Positions 20,396-29,740 of a stretch of DNA of 64,000 nucleotides are shown here, in pieces. Where the stretch lies: assembly GCA_035944135.1 (NCBI GenBank), contig DASZBM010000002.1, positions 496,001-560,000 of the forward strand, read 5' to 3'. The notes under the pieces are model-generated. The model was not told the origin of the DNA and ran no database searches. It worked only from the letters and a program-made list of their open reading frames with translations. This DNA comes from Acidobacteriaceae bacterium (GTDB lineage: Bacteria > Acidobacteriota > Terriglobia > Terriglobales > Acidobacteriaceae). The translations under genes and the position numbers were made by a program. Within the stretch, counting starts at the first letter, position 1. Each line of letters opens with the position of its first letter.

Positions 20396-22516
20396 CTACT
20401 GCGGTGGTGGCGTTGTAGTGCCGGGTGGCGGCAGGTTGCGCGGCGGAATCGCGTTGGGTGTTTGCGGCTGTGTCTGCTGCGGAGCGGGCGGAGGCGGTGG
20501 AGGCGCCTGTTCTTCGAAGAAGCTTTGCGTGCTGGGATTCGGGTTGTAGGGCATCAGCAGCGGCCGACTCGAAATCTGCAGCCCGGTCTGCCGCACCACA
20601 TGCGGCGTGATCGTGATGAGCAACTCGCCGGTGTCGACCTCTTTGTTTTCATTGGTTGTGCCTTGGAAACCCGGCAGCTCGCTCAGCCCGGGAAGACCCT
20701 GCACCGCTTTCGTCTCGGACCTCGAAATCTCGCTCACGAGCAGCGCCGTCTGGCCTGCGGGAATCGTCGTAATCGACGTCAATTGACGGCTGTTCAGTAC
20801 TGGAATGCCCTCGTTGGATCCCGCACCGAGCGATTCGATCTTCATGTCCAGCTTCAACTGCACAGAACCCGCGCGAAGGACGACCGGTGTCGCCTTGAGT
20901 GTCAGCCCAAGGTCCTCGAACTGAACCTGCGGGACCGTGACCGATGACGTGCCGAGATACTGCTGCAACAGCGAGCTCACACTTGTGCCGTTGATGTTCA
21001 GTCCCGACACAGCGGACGCAGTCGAGCTGCTGACGCCGGTCGTATACGTCGAGGTGATGATCGGATATCTCTCGCCGGCGCGAAAGATCGCGTCCTGGTT
21101 CGTGCCGGAGCGAAGCTGCACCGCATCCAGGATGCGAACGTCGCTCGAATTCAGCAACAGATTCAACGTCGCCCCTGATCCGAGGTATACCCCTGAAAGC
21201 GTCAGGCCCTTGCCAAAAAGTCCCAGGACATTGCTGAACTGCGTCGAGCTCGCCACGCCGCTTTCAATAAGAAATGCAGCCTCGGTGATCAGATCAGTGA
21301 CCGAATTGCCCGTGAGCTTGATGACTCCACTGGCGATTGCCGTGTTGATGGCTGACTGATTGGCGGTTACAAGCTGCTGAGCTTCCTGCGCGACCGAGAA
21401 CGCGCCGATGGAGGATGGAAGCTGAAGACCTAGATTGCGCGTGTGCGTGCGATCGATCTCATACAGTTTCACGTCGAGCATCACATCGGAACCGCCATTG
21501 AGCAGCCCATCGTAGGTCGCGTTCAGCACCTTCAGGTTGTCCGGATCTCCGTGCAGAACGATCGTGTCGGTTGAGGGGCTCGCTGTTACCAGCGGGAGAT
21601 CGAAGACCGCGCGTGCCAGGTTGGCCATCTCCTGCATCTGGTTTTCCTGCAGTCCCGGCATGTAGAGCGTCTCTTCCACCACTGGCTTCAGGCGTCTGCG
21701 ATTTTCTTCCGTGTCCTCAGCAATCAGGGCGGTATGTGGTTGCAGAGCAATGGCGAACGTATGCGTCATCTCGCTTGCGATTCGCGCCGCTTCCTCAAAG
21801 GTCACATTTTCCAGTTCGAGCTTCGCAGGCAAGACGCTCCTCACCGAGGGGTCAAACGAAGCCGCAATGCCGAACTGCGTGTAGAGCGACCGCAGGATTT
21901 CGGTCGCACCCCCGCGAAGATGCACATCCTGCTTGCCGGGCTTCGGCGCAAGCTCGATTGGGCCGCCGAGCGAACCTGCGACGGAATTGGCTGCCGCTAG
22001 CTCAGACACCGCTGAGAGGGCAGGGGACTCGAAGTGCTGGGCCACGATCGCGTTATTCGGGTCAATCTTGCGCGCTTCGGCAAGCAACTGCTCCGCATGC
22101 TGGTCATTGCCAAGCAGCCGTTGCTTCGCCGCCATCTGAACCAGTTCGCTCAGCCGGTGCTCGCGCGTGACGATCAGCGCCAGTGTGTAGTCACGGTTCT
22201 TCGGGTTGAGCTGGACTGCCCGGGAAAAGCTCTTCTCCGCGGCTTCAAGGTCCTTGCGGTCGACCGCCTTCGCACCCTGCAGGTAAGCATCATCCGCCTC
22301 GCGAGCGCGCTTCGCTGGAACATCTGGAGTGATCGCGACGCTGGGTTGCGGCTTGGCCGCCACCGCGCCCTCGGCTCCTGCCGGCACACTCGCCGGCGTG
22401 TCCGCGGCCGATTGCCCCTGCGCCGTAACGCTCGCCAGCGCCAGCACAAGCGCGCCGCACAGAGGCAGCAAAGCAGGGCCGTGGCGGAGGCTTCGGCGCG
22501 AACGGTGGAGACGCAT
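20396..22516 (-). CDS. Secretin-family outer-membrane protein with TPR region
   Basis: A 706-residue exported protein. A signal peptide (to about 35) precedes a TPR-like stretch (about 70-165), then a secretin N-domain (about 205-300) and a second N-domain with the NLKVLNATYDGLL segment. The secretin beta domain is near 530-675 and includes VPQVQFEDLGLTLKATPVV, IPVLNSRQLTS and the GELLITITPHVV closing strand. The C-terminal tail is Pro/Gln-rich. This matches GspD/PilQ-type secretins that form a ring in the outer membrane. No type II or type IV pilus genes are adjacent. It is the last gene of the group that starts with smc. Confidence 0.88.
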   Translation of the reverse strand: MRLHRSRRSLRHGPALLPLCGALVLALASVTAQGQSAADTPASVPAGAEGAVAAKPQPSVAITPDVPAKRAREADDAYLQGAKAVDRKDLEAAEKSFSRAVQLNPKNRDYTLALIVTREHRLSELVQMAAKQRLLGNDQHAEQLLAEARKIDPNNAIVAQHFESPALSAVSELAAANSVAGSLGGPIELAPKPGKQDVHLRGGATEILRSLYTQFGIAASFDPSVRSVLPAKLELENVTFEEAARIASEMTHTFAIALQPHTALIAEDTEENRRRLKPVVEETLYMPGLQENQMQEMANLARAVFDLPLVTASPSTDTIVLHGDPDNLKVLNATYDGLLNGGSDVMLDVKLYEIDRTHTRNLGLQLPSSIGAFSVAQEAQQLVTANQSAINTAIASGVIKLTGNSVTDLITEAAFLIESGVASSTQFSNVLGLFGKGLTLSGVYLGSGATLNLLLNSSDVRILDAVQLRSGTNQDAIFRAGERYPIITSTYTTGVSSSTASAVSGLNINGTSVSSLLQQYLGTSSVTVPQVQFEDLGLTLKATPVVLRAGSVQLKLDMKIESLGAGSNEGIPVLNSRQLTSITTIPAGQTALLVSEISRSETKAVQGLPGLSELPGFQGTTNENKEVDTGELLITITPHVVRQTGLQISSRPLLMPYNPNPSTQSFFEEQAPPPPPPAPQQTQPQTPNAIPPRNLPPPGTTTPPPQ

Positions 22517-22554
22517 GATCCTCTTGTTTAGACGAACGAAACAGCGCGCGGGCG

Positions 22555-22842
22555 TTATCGGCCGCCTACAACCTGCAGGCCAGGCCGCGCCACCGGCCGC
22601 ACCGAGCGCGGCGGACGGCGAATCCCTCGGCGAATCTGCGCCGAATCCAGATCCAGCTCAGCCAGCGTGCGGCTGAGCGTGTTCCGGTGCATGCCGAGCT
22701 CCTCGGCCGCCTTGCATTGATTGCCGCGATGACGAACCAGCACTTCGAGCAGGAACCGCTTCTTGAACTCACGAACCGCATCGGCATAGCTGATGCCCGC
22801 GGCGTGCATCTGGAGGACGAGATTGTCGAGTTCGCGCTTCAC
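22555..22842 (-). CDS. Fis-type helix-turn-helix regulator
   Basis: A 95-residue DNA-binding protein. The C-terminal Fis-type HTH (about 30-67) reads LEVLVRHRGNQCKAAEELGMHRNTLSRTLAEL, very close to Fis and to the DNA-binding tail of NtrC-family activators. There is no receiver or AAA+ domain, so it is a stand-alone Fis-like architectural or regulatory protein. A basic Arg/Pro tail of about 28 residues follows. It sits 24 bases after cvpA and 38 bases before the secretin gene on the same strand. Confidence 0.88.
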   Translation of the reverse strand: MKRELDNLVLQMHAAGISYADAVREFKKRFLLEVLVRHRGNQCKAAEELGMHRNTLSRTLAELDLDSAQIRRGIRRPPRSVRPVARPGLQVVGGR

Positions 22843-22866
22843 TCGCGGTTTCCTTTTTCTTTTGAC

Positions 22867-23421
22867 TTAACTGCCAGTGTGCGACGAAGTGCCGTAGTTG
22901 ATCCAGTCGGGCGTTGTGTGCTTTAGCCGGTCCAGACCCTCCACCAATTGGCGCTTCAGTTGTCGCGGCATGACGAAGGATACAGCATGCGAGGCGCGAA
23001 GCAAATAGGGAGAAAATTTCGAGCCCTGCACCCAGGGTGCGGTGGGCAGAAACGCCGTGACCGCCAGCAGCAGCGCCATCGCCAGCACAAGCCCACGCGC
23101 CGCGCCAAACGCTGCTCCGCCAAGGCGATCCAACGGGCTAAGCCCAACTACGCTCGCCGCTCGCCGGACCAAAGTACCCGCGAGCGTCGACGCGATCATT
23201 ACTAAGGACACAATCAAAAGGAACGCGCAGAAGTCCGCCAGCGGTTCCGAGTTCACCAGCCCACGCAAAAATTGCGCGACTTCGCGGTAGTACCAGCACG
23301 CCAGCACAAACCCCACCAGCAGCCCGCCCAGCGCGAACATCTCGCGCACTAGCCCGCGCATCGCCGCGCGGATCGTCGAATACACGAGCAGCACCGCGAG
23401 CATCCAGTCCAGCGGATTCAT
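22867..23421 (-). CDS. CvpA family membrane protein
   Basis: A 184-residue protein with four membrane helices. It opens NPLDWMLAVLLVYSTIRAAMRGLVREMFALGG, the typical CvpA start, and has RLGGAAFGAARGLVLAMALLL later, another family hallmark. CvpA proteins support colicin V production and envelope integrity in other bacteria; the precise activity is unresolved. It lies 9 bases after the YcxB-like gene and is surely cotranscribed with it. Confidence 0.9.
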   Translation of the reverse strand: MNPLDWMLAVLLVYSTIRAAMRGLVREMFALGGLLVGFVLACWYYREVAQFLRGLVNSEPLADFCAFLLIVSLVMIASTLAGTLVRRAASVVGLSPLDRLGGAAFGAARGLVLAMALLLAVTAFLPTAPWVQGSKFSPYLLRASHAVSFVMPRQLKRQLVEGLDRLKHTTPDWINYGTSSHTGS

Positions 23422-23430
23422 CGGCCAGCC

Positions 23431-23928
23431 TCAAGCGTTGTTTCGGATGCGCTGCGCAAAAAGACTTCGCAGTTGCTCTTGCTGCTCGGAAGAGAATGGG
23501 CGTTTCGGCACGGTGATAAACATTACACCGCGACCAAGCACAAATATGCGGGGCGTCTCACGCCATCCGGAAAACCCGTCCCAGTTGATCCATCCACCGC
23601 ATTTGTTTGCTTTGTGGTCGCGATAGCCCTCGTCGTCGAAGCGCACGGAAGTCTCTTCCAACGATTCATTCTTAAACTTGTATTGGTACTTACGTGCCGC
23701 CTTCTTCCGCCATTGGCCTACGACCAGGACCGAGCAGAAGGAAAGAATTGAGGCCACGATCAGCGGAAAAGGCTGATATCGCAAGCTCCAGCCGAAGCAC
23801 GCTCCGAATATCCCGGCTGTAATTTGCATCAGCCAATAACCTGGGACCCTACGCGCGACCTGCGGACACCACAGCCGCTGCGCTTCCATGAATTCTGCCT
23901 CGCTGAGGGTATAGGCCGCTTCGATCAT
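23431..23928 (-). CDS. YcxB-like membrane protein
   Basis: A 165-residue protein with two adjacent membrane helices (about 30-72) and a C-terminal cytoplasmic beta-rich domain (SVRFDDEGYRDHKANKC...WINWDGFSGWRETPRIFVL) that resembles the YcxB-like C-terminal domain. That family has no established function. The start codon lies two bases after the smc stop, so translation is likely coupled. Confidence 0.7.
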   Translation of the reverse strand: MIEAAYTLSEAEFMEAQRLWCPQVARRVPGYWLMQITAGIFGACFGWSLRYQPFPLIVASILSFCSVLVVGQWRKKAARKYQYKFKNESLEETSVRFDDEGYRDHKANKCGGWINWDGFSGWRETPRIFVLGRGVMFITVPKRPFSSEQQEQLRSLFAQRIRNNA

Positions 23929-23930
23929 GT

Positions 23931-26900
23931 CTACGCCGCTTGTGCCTTACGCGACTCCTTGCCCTGCGAGCGTCCGCCCAACGACACCGACACAATCTTC
24001 GACACGCCCGGCTCCTGCATCGTGACGCCATACATCACGTCCGCCTGCTCCATCGTGCGCTTCGAGTGTGTGATCACCACGAACTGCGTATTCTCCGCCA
24101 TATCCGCAATCAACCGCGCGAAGCGTCCGACGTTCGTCTCATCCAGCGGAGCATCCACCTCGTCCAGCACGCAGAAGGGCGCCGGCTGGAACTGGAAGAT
24201 GCCGACCAGCAGAGACAGCGCTGTCAGAGCCTTCTCACCGCCCGAGAGCAGCAGCACATTCTGCAGCTTCTTGCCCGGCGGCGACGCAATGATGTCGATG
24301 CCACTCTGGTCGCTCTTCTCCGCCTCGGGATCCGTCAGCCGCATGAACGCCTGCCCGCCGCCGAACAGCTTCGTGAACGTTGCAGAGAAGTTGTCGTTGA
24401 TCACCTTGAACGCCTCATCGAACTTCACGCGCGAAACCTCGTCGATCTCCTTGATCGACGCCTGCGTGTTCTCGATCGACTCGACCAGGTCCTTGCGCTG
24501 CGACTCCAGGAATCCGTGCCGCTCGGCCGTTTCCGTGTACTCTTCGAGCGCCATCATGTTGACCGGGCCGATCGCCTCGAGCCTCTGCTTCAACCCGCGC
24601 GCCGCCTCGTCTTCCGCACTCAACGCCTCGCCCTCAAGATGCGCAATCGTCTGATCCTCGCGCAGTGTCGCCGCCTCGACCGACAGGTCCGCAATGCACG
24701 TCCCCTCAAGATGCTCGATGTCCGAGCTCAGCTTTGCCGCCCGCGCTGACAGCGTCGCGCGCTGCTCGCGCAACGCCTCCGTCTCGTGCCGCAGCGTGCG
24801 CAGCTTCGCGTCGAGCTCGGCGATCGAAGCCCGCAACGCCGTTGCCTCAGCCGAAAGCGTCTCTCCCTCGGCAATCGCTTGCGCGCGCATCTCCGCAAGC
24901 TCGGTCTGCTGCTGCGCGAGCATCCCGTTCTCCTCTTCGCGGCGCAACTTCTCCGCCGCTGCCGTCGCCAGTTGCTGCTCGAGCTGCGCGATGCGTTGCG
25001 ATTGCGACTCGTAGAGCCGGTTCGTCTGCTCGAAGTTGGCGTTCGCATTGCGCCGCCGCTCTTCGAGCCCCGCCAGTGCCGCATTCGCCGCCGAAGCCTC
25101 CGCCTGCAGCTCCTCGCGACTCGCACGCATGCTGGCGATGCGCTCGGTCAGCTCGCTCACCTGGCGCTCGATGTTGGCGCGCTCAGCCTCAAACCGCTCG
25201 GCTTCCTCTCGCTTGCGGCCAATGAGGTCCTGCTTCACCTGGCGCTGATCGCCATTGCGGCCCATCGCAAGCTGCCACTCTTGCAGCCTACGCTCGATGC
25301 GCGCAACTTCGGATTCCATCTGGCGCAGCGCCGCGCCGGAGTTCGCACTCTCGCGCTCGGCATCGCGCCGCTCATTGTTCTTCGCATCCAGCGTCGCCGT
25401 CAGCTCCGTAATCTCACGGCTGAGAGAAGCACTCGCCAGTTCACTCTGCGAAAGCTCTGCCTCCACTGCTGACAGCTTCGTCTGCACCTCGGCAAGATCG
25501 CGCTTCAGCGCCAACGGGCCCTGTTCGCGCGGACGTCCGCCGGTCACCGTGACGTTGTGGAAGGTCTCACCTGAAGGCGAAAGGAAGAACGACTGCGGAT
25601 TCGAGAGCGCGAGGGAGCGCGCGGTTTCTGCATCTGGCGCGACAAAGCCCTCGCGCAGCTTGGGCAGGATCACCTCTAGCGACTTGCCAAAGCCGTCAAG
25701 CACGCGGATGCAGTCCTTAAGCGGAACGATGCCGCGGGTTGTGTGTGTGGCGCTCTCCATGCCGTCGACGAAGGGGAAGGCAGCCTGCGCATCGTTCGGG
25801 TGCACCAGGAAGGTCGCGCGCCCGGCCACATCAGAGTGCAACATGCGCATGCCCTCGTCTGCCGCGTCCCAGCTCTTCACCACGATGTAATTCAGCTCAT
25901 CGCGCAGGAACTCGTCGACAACGCTCTCGTACTGTCCCTCGACTTCAAGGAAGTCCGCCAGCGTTCCCACCGGCGCAATGCCGCCCGCCTGCTGCCGCTG
26001 CGCGTTTGCGCGGAAGAGATTCCGAACCGTGTCCGTCGAGTAGCTGTGCTCGCGGATGAGCGACTCAAGTGAACTGCGCCGTCCCATCAGCGTGGCCATT
26101 TCGGCGCGCAGTTCATCGCCGCGCCGCCGCGACTGCGTCTCCGCCTCGCGCTTCTGCTGCAATGATTGCCGAACCTCAATGATCTCGGCCTCGAGCCGCT
26201 TCAAGCGCTCCGTTACGCTCTCGAAGTTCATCGCGACCTGTCCGCGCTGCGCGCCCAGTGCTTCCAATTCACCACGCGCGGTCTCGGACTCCGCTGCCAA
26301 CCGCTCGTTCTCCCGCTCCAGCCCTTGCAGCGCCGCCTCAGCCTGCGCAATCTCGTTGTTTGCCTGCGCTGCCCGTTGCATCGACTGCATCGCCGCGCGC
26401 CGCTGGTTTTCGGCAGTGGCTTCGGCGGCGAGCACGTTGCGCGTGGATTCATGGGCCTGCGCCTGCTTGGCCTGTGCTGCCTCGCGCGACCCATTCGATT
26501 CCGCCGTCGCGTTCTCCAGGAAGCTGCGGTGCTGCTCACGTTCAAACGCCAGCGTCTCCAACTGTCCGCGCGCATTCGCGAGATCATCGTTTGCGGTCGT
26601 CATTCGCTGTTCGAGATCGGCAATGCGATCGGTGTTCGAAGCCTGCCGCGCCGTGATGCGCTCCAACTCCACCGCACTCGAGTTCGCACGCGAGCCCGCC
26701 TCGCGAATCTGTCCGTCGAGCTCATACCCGCGCGCCACACCCGAAGAGTGTTCCGCGTCCATCGTCTCTAGCTCTGCAGCCTGCGAATCAATCAAACCTG
26801 CGAGCCTGCTGATTTCTGTTGCAGTGGCAGTCTGCTCCGCATCCATCTGGGTCAGGCGGCTCGCAATCACTACGCGCAGCTTCCCGCGTAGTTCATCGCG

Positions 26901-27824
26901 CAGGGCGCCGTAGCGCTCGGCCTTGGCGGCCTGCCGCTTCAGCGAACCCATCTGCCGCGTGACCTCTTCAAAGATGTCGTTTACGCGCGCGAGGTTCTGC
27001 TTTGCAGACTCCAGCCGCAGCTCCGCCAGCCGCTTTTTCGTCTTGAAGCGCGTGATCCCCGCGGCCTCTTCGATGATGGAGCGGCGATCGAGCGGCTTCG
27101 AGCTCAGCAACTGGCCGATGCGCTCCTGTCCGATGATCGCGTAGGTCTCCCCGCCGAGACCGGTGCCCATGAAGATGTCCTGGATATCGCGCAGGCGGCA
27201 GATCTTTCCATTCAGCAGGTACTCGCTCTCACCGGAGCGGAACAGGCGGCGCGTAATCGTGAGTTCGCCTGCACGCACCGGCGTGCGGCCGAACCTGCGC
27301 CGCCGCACCTTCAGCACAACGTTGCTGCCCGCTTCTATTTGCGCAGAAGCATCGGTTTTCTTCGCCTTGACCTCGGTTTCGTAGGTCTGGCCGGGCTGTG
27401 CGTCGATCACAGCCTCTTCGGTCTCTTCAGCAGCCTGGGCACGCAGCGCAGTCTCGTCCCAATCGCCGTCCGCGCGCACCAGCGTGGTGGCAGTAGCCTC
27501 GCCGTCGATCACGACGTCGGGCTCGCCATCCGCGAGCGTCTGGCCGTCGTACACCTCGGGGTCAACGAGGGTAAGCGACACCTCAGCCATTCCCGTCGGC
27601 TTGCGGTCGCGCGTGCCCGCGAAGATTACGTCTTCCATCTTGATGCCGCGCAGGCTCTTGGCGGATTGCTCGCCGAGCACCCACGTGATGGCGTCCGAAA
27701 TATTCGACTTTCCGCAGCCGTTCGGCCCGACAATGGCCGCAATGCCTTCACCGGCGAGCTGCACTTCGGTGCGGTCGCAAAACGACTTGAAGCCGAGGAT
27801 CTGTACTTTTTTGAGCTTGAGCAA
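23931..27824 (-). CDS. smc: Chromosome segregation protein SMC
   Basis: A 1297-residue condensin ATPase that organises and segregates the chromosome. Walker A is GPNGCGKSN (33-41). Two long coiled coils flank a hinge (near residues 535-680, with VGTLADFLEVEGQYE). The C-terminal head has LLSGGEKALTALSLL and Walker B FCVLDEVDAPLDETNVGRF. The start is the TTG at 27824, with AAGAGG upstream, because it begins directly at LKLKKVQILGFKSF. The N-terminal head carries about 75 extra residues (about 90-185). It is the first gene of the group running through ycxB-like, cvpA and fis-like to the secretin. Confidence 0.97.
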   Translation of the reverse strand: MLKLKKVQILGFKSFCDRTEVQLAGEGIAAIVGPNGCGKSNISDAITWVLGEQSAKSLRGIKMEDVIFAGTRDRKPTGMAEVSLTLVDPEVYDGQTLADGEPDVVIDGEATATTLVRADGDWDETALRAQAAEETEEAVIDAQPGQTYETEVKAKKTDASAQIEAGSNVVLKVRRRRFGRTPVRAGELTITRRLFRSGESEYLLNGKICRLRDIQDIFMGTGLGGETYAIIGQERIGQLLSSKPLDRRSIIEEAAGITRFKTKKRLAELRLESAKQNLARVNDIFEEVTRQMGSLKRQAAKAERYGALRDELRGKLRVVIASRLTQMDAEQTATATEISRLAGLIDSQAAELETMDAEHSSGVARGYELDGQIREAGSRANSSAVELERITARQASNTDRIADLEQRMTTANDDLANARGQLETLAFEREQHRSFLENATAESNGSREAAQAKQAQAHESTRNVLAAEATAENQRRAAMQSMQRAAQANNEIAQAEAALQGLERENERLAAESETARGELEALGAQRGQVAMNFESVTERLKRLEAEIIEVRQSLQQKREAETQSRRRGDELRAEMATLMGRRSSLESLIREHSYSTDTVRNLFRANAQRQQAGGIAPVGTLADFLEVEGQYESVVDEFLRDELNYIVVKSWDAADEGMRMLHSDVAGRATFLVHPNDAQAAFPFVDGMESATHTTRGIVPLKDCIRVLDGFGKSLEVILPKLREGFVAPDAETARSLALSNPQSFFLSPSGETFHNVTVTGGRPREQGPLALKRDLAEVQTKLSAVEAELSQSELASASLSREITELTATLDAKNNERRDAERESANSGAALRQMESEVARIERRLQEWQLAMGRNGDQRQVKQDLIGRKREEAERFEAERANIERQVSELTERIASMRASREELQAEASAANAALAGLEERRRNANANFEQTNRLYESQSQRIAQLEQQLATAAAEKLRREEENGMLAQQQTELAEMRAQAIAEGETLSAEATALRASIAELDAKLRTLRHETEALREQRATLSARAAKLSSDIEHLEGTCIADLSVEAATLREDQTIAHLEGEALSAEDEAARGLKQRLEAIGPVNMMALEEYTETAERHGFLESQRKDLVESIENTQASIKEIDEVSRVKFDEAFKVINDNFSATFTKLFGGGQAFMRLTDPEAEKSDQSGIDIIASPPGKKLQNVLLLSGGEKALTALSLLVGIFQFQPAPFCVLDEVDAPLDETNVGRFARLIADMAENTQFVVITHSKRTMEQADVMYGVTMQEPGVSKIVSVSLGGRSQGKESRKAQAA

Positions 27825-28247
27825 GGGACGGTACCTCTTACAGTTTAAGGGGACGCCTGTGCGGCCGCGACTGCTAGCTGAATCGTATGGGGAGGAATCT
27901 GCTGAAGCAACAGTACCGGCGCGACATCTTGTGGATAAGGCGTCCCAATGTCTAGATGTTGCGATTTCCACATCCTCCGTGTGCTGGGTCGTCAAATTCG
28001 CTAATCTTCGCTCACCCATGACAAACATCGCTCTAAGAGCGTCCAAGCAAGGGTGACGGCACGTATCGGACTCTCCATTCTTATGCCAACTGAAGGAAAT
28101 ACGAACCTTGGTTGCGCATCGAGCAACACGGTTCATATAATCCGCATCATCGAGCGTAGGTCGCGAGAGCTGAAGCGCGATGGAAGCGTCAGGCTGGCGG
28201 TGCGCTATCCCAGGCAGAAACTATTGATTTTTCGAGGAGCTCTCTTT
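27825..28247. other. Divergent intergenic region between smc and the TPR exported gene
   Basis: About 420 bases between divergently transcribed genes. It holds one perfect 9-mer DnaA box (TTATCCACA on the minus strand, 27929-27937) and a promoter-like TATAAT at 28136. No open frame here has a ribosome site and plausible protein features. It should contain the promoter for the smc group as well, which I could not place. Confidence 0.5.
28112..28141 (+). promoter_or_regulatory. Candidate sigma70-type promoter for the TPR exported gene
   Basis: A perfect -10 box TATAAT (28136-28141) lies 18 bases from TTGCGC (28112-28117), a weak -35. The predicted transcript would start near 28148 and carry a leader of about 100 bases before the ATG at 28248. 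The match is by eye only. Confidence 0.4.
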
Positions 28248-29555
28248 ATGAAGAAGGTCGTACTGGCTTCGCTGCTCTCAGCGGCCGCTCTGATTCCTTT
28301 TGCAATCCAGCCCGCGTTTGGACAGGCCGCTCCGGGTGGTAGTGGCGTTCAGATGTCGCAGGAGGAGTACGCCAAGTACAACGCCGCGGTTACCGCGACG
28401 ACGCCTCAGGCCAAAGCGCAGGCGTTTGAGGACTACCTCAAGGCGTATCCGAACTCAGCGGTCAAGTCGGATGTGATGAACCAGCTGATCTACCTCTATT
28501 CGAGCCAGAATGACGAGGCGAAGACGCTTGATGCTGCAGACCGTCTGCTGGCGATTGACCCCAACAATATTCGCGCACTGACGCTCGAGGTCTACTACCG
28601 TCGAGCGGACGCCGATAAGCTGACGGATGCCACGGCGAAGGAGGCTGCGCTCGATAAGGTCGCCACCTACGCAAACACCGGTCTGAATGCCACCAAGCCG
28701 AAGGACATGTCCGATGCGGACTTCAATGCGATGAAGACCGCTGCGGCACCGACCTTCGAGTCTGCCATCGCCGACGATGACATCGCCAAGAAGGACAACG
28801 CTGACGCCATCAAGGAGCTGAAGACCGAGATCGACGCCAATGAGCCGCTGACGGAGAAGCCGAGCCCGGTGCTGCAGGACGTTTACATCCTGGCGCAGGC
28901 GTATTACACCTCCACGCCGCCGGATTACCTGAACTGCGCCTGGTACGCGACGCGTGCGGCCAACTTCGCTCCCGAGCCGTACAAGACGCAGATCGGCCAG
29001 CTCGCGACGTACTGCTACACGAAGTACCACGGATCGAAGGACGGCTATCCGGCGATGCAGACGGCGGTTCAGACGAACGTCGATCCGCCGGCTGGATTCA
29101 CGGTCACACCGGCTCCGAAGCCTGAGGACATCGTCTCGAACCTAATCTCCACGACGCCTGATCTCGCAACGCTGGCGCTAAGCGATAAGGAGTTCGTGCT
29201 GACCTACGGCCAGCCCGCCGATGCCGACAAGGTGTTCGACACGGTCAAGGGCAAGTCGGTGGAGATTCCGGGTGCGGTTGTAGTGGCTGCGACGCCGGAC
29301 CAGTTGCAGGTTGCCGTGTCGGATGATGCGAAGCAGGCGCAGCCGAAGCCGATTGCGGACTTCACCTTTAACATGAAGGAGCCGTTGAAGACGCTGCCGA
29401 ATGTTGGCGATACGGTCACGCTGGACGGAACGTATGCGAGCTACACTCAGAAGCCGCTGATGCTCACGATGAGCGATGCCTCAGTGGTGACCCCGAAGAA
29501 GACTCCGGCGAAGGCTCCTGTGCACCACACGACCACTCATCACACGACGCACTAA
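28248..29555 (+). CDS. Exported TPR-like protein
   Basis: A 435-residue exported protein. A typical signal peptide (KKVVLASLLSAAALIPFAIQ, cleavage after AFG near residue 25) precedes helical repeats of TPR type (about 38-230: AFEDYLKAYPNSAVKSDV, NDEAKTLDAADRLLAIDPNN). A C-terminal beta-rich domain (about 310-415) and a short Thr/His-rich end (HHTTTHHTTH) follow. The ribosome site is CGAGGAGC. It probably scaffolds other envelope proteins; no enzymatic motif is seen. A strong terminator follows. Confidence 0.75.
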   Translation: MKKVVLASLLSAAALIPFAIQPAFGQAAPGGSGVQMSQEEYAKYNAAVTATTPQAKAQAFEDYLKAYPNSAVKSDVMNQLIYLYSSQNDEAKTLDAADRLLAIDPNNIRALTLEVYYRRADADKLTDATAKEAALDKVATYANTGLNATKPKDMSDADFNAMKTAAAPTFESAIADDDIAKKDNADAIKELKTEIDANEPLTEKPSPVLQDVYILAQAYYTSTPPDYLNCAWYATRAANFAPEPYKTQIGQLATYCYTKYHGSKDGYPAMQTAVQTNVDPPAGFTVTPAPKPEDIVSNLISTTPDLATLALSDKEFVLTYGQPADADKVFDTVKGKSVEIPGAVVVAATPDQLQVAVSDDAKQAQPKPIADFTFNMKEPLKTLPNVGDTVTLDGTYASYTQKPLMLTMSDASVVTPKKTPAKAPVHHTTTHHTTH

Positions 29556-29570
29556 ACCGCAATTCAATCG

Positions 29571-29606
29571 AAACAACGGCCTCCTTTTCGGAGGCCATTG
29601 TTTTTT
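29571..29606 (+). terminator. Rho-independent terminator
   Basis: The stem GGCCTCC/GGAGGCC with loop TTTTC is extended by AAACAA/TTGTTT and followed by a T-run. It ends the TPR exported gene. Confidence 0.85.
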
Positions 29607-29612
29607 GCTGTT

Positions 29613-29705
29613 GGGGTACCCGCTCCCCCCTGTTTTTGTGCAAAGTATTCAGAACATTAGAGTTAGGCTTGGACTTTTTTGCAAAGTCTTGAGAATAAAG
29701 GGGTA
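29613..29705. repeat. Dispersed intergenic repeat 'GGGTACCC...AAAGGGGTA', copy A
   Basis: The element begins GGGGTACCCGCTCCCCCC, has two internal GCAAAGT-TTC-type direct repeats and ends AAAGGGGTA. A second, slightly longer copy is at 57560-57675. It sits between the terminator of the TPR gene and the stop of the convergent PIG-L gene. It has no coding potential and lacks transposon ends. Confidence 0.75.
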
Positions 29706-29740
29706 AGCTGCTCAGGGGGTGCTGGCGTGGATTGTAAGTG

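Noticed and set aside
27929-27937. A perfect DnaA box (TTATCCACA) upstream of smc as a replication origin
   Set aside because: A single 9-mer is expected about once by chance in a window this size. There is no cluster of boxes, AT-rich unwinding region, dnaA or dnaN gene.
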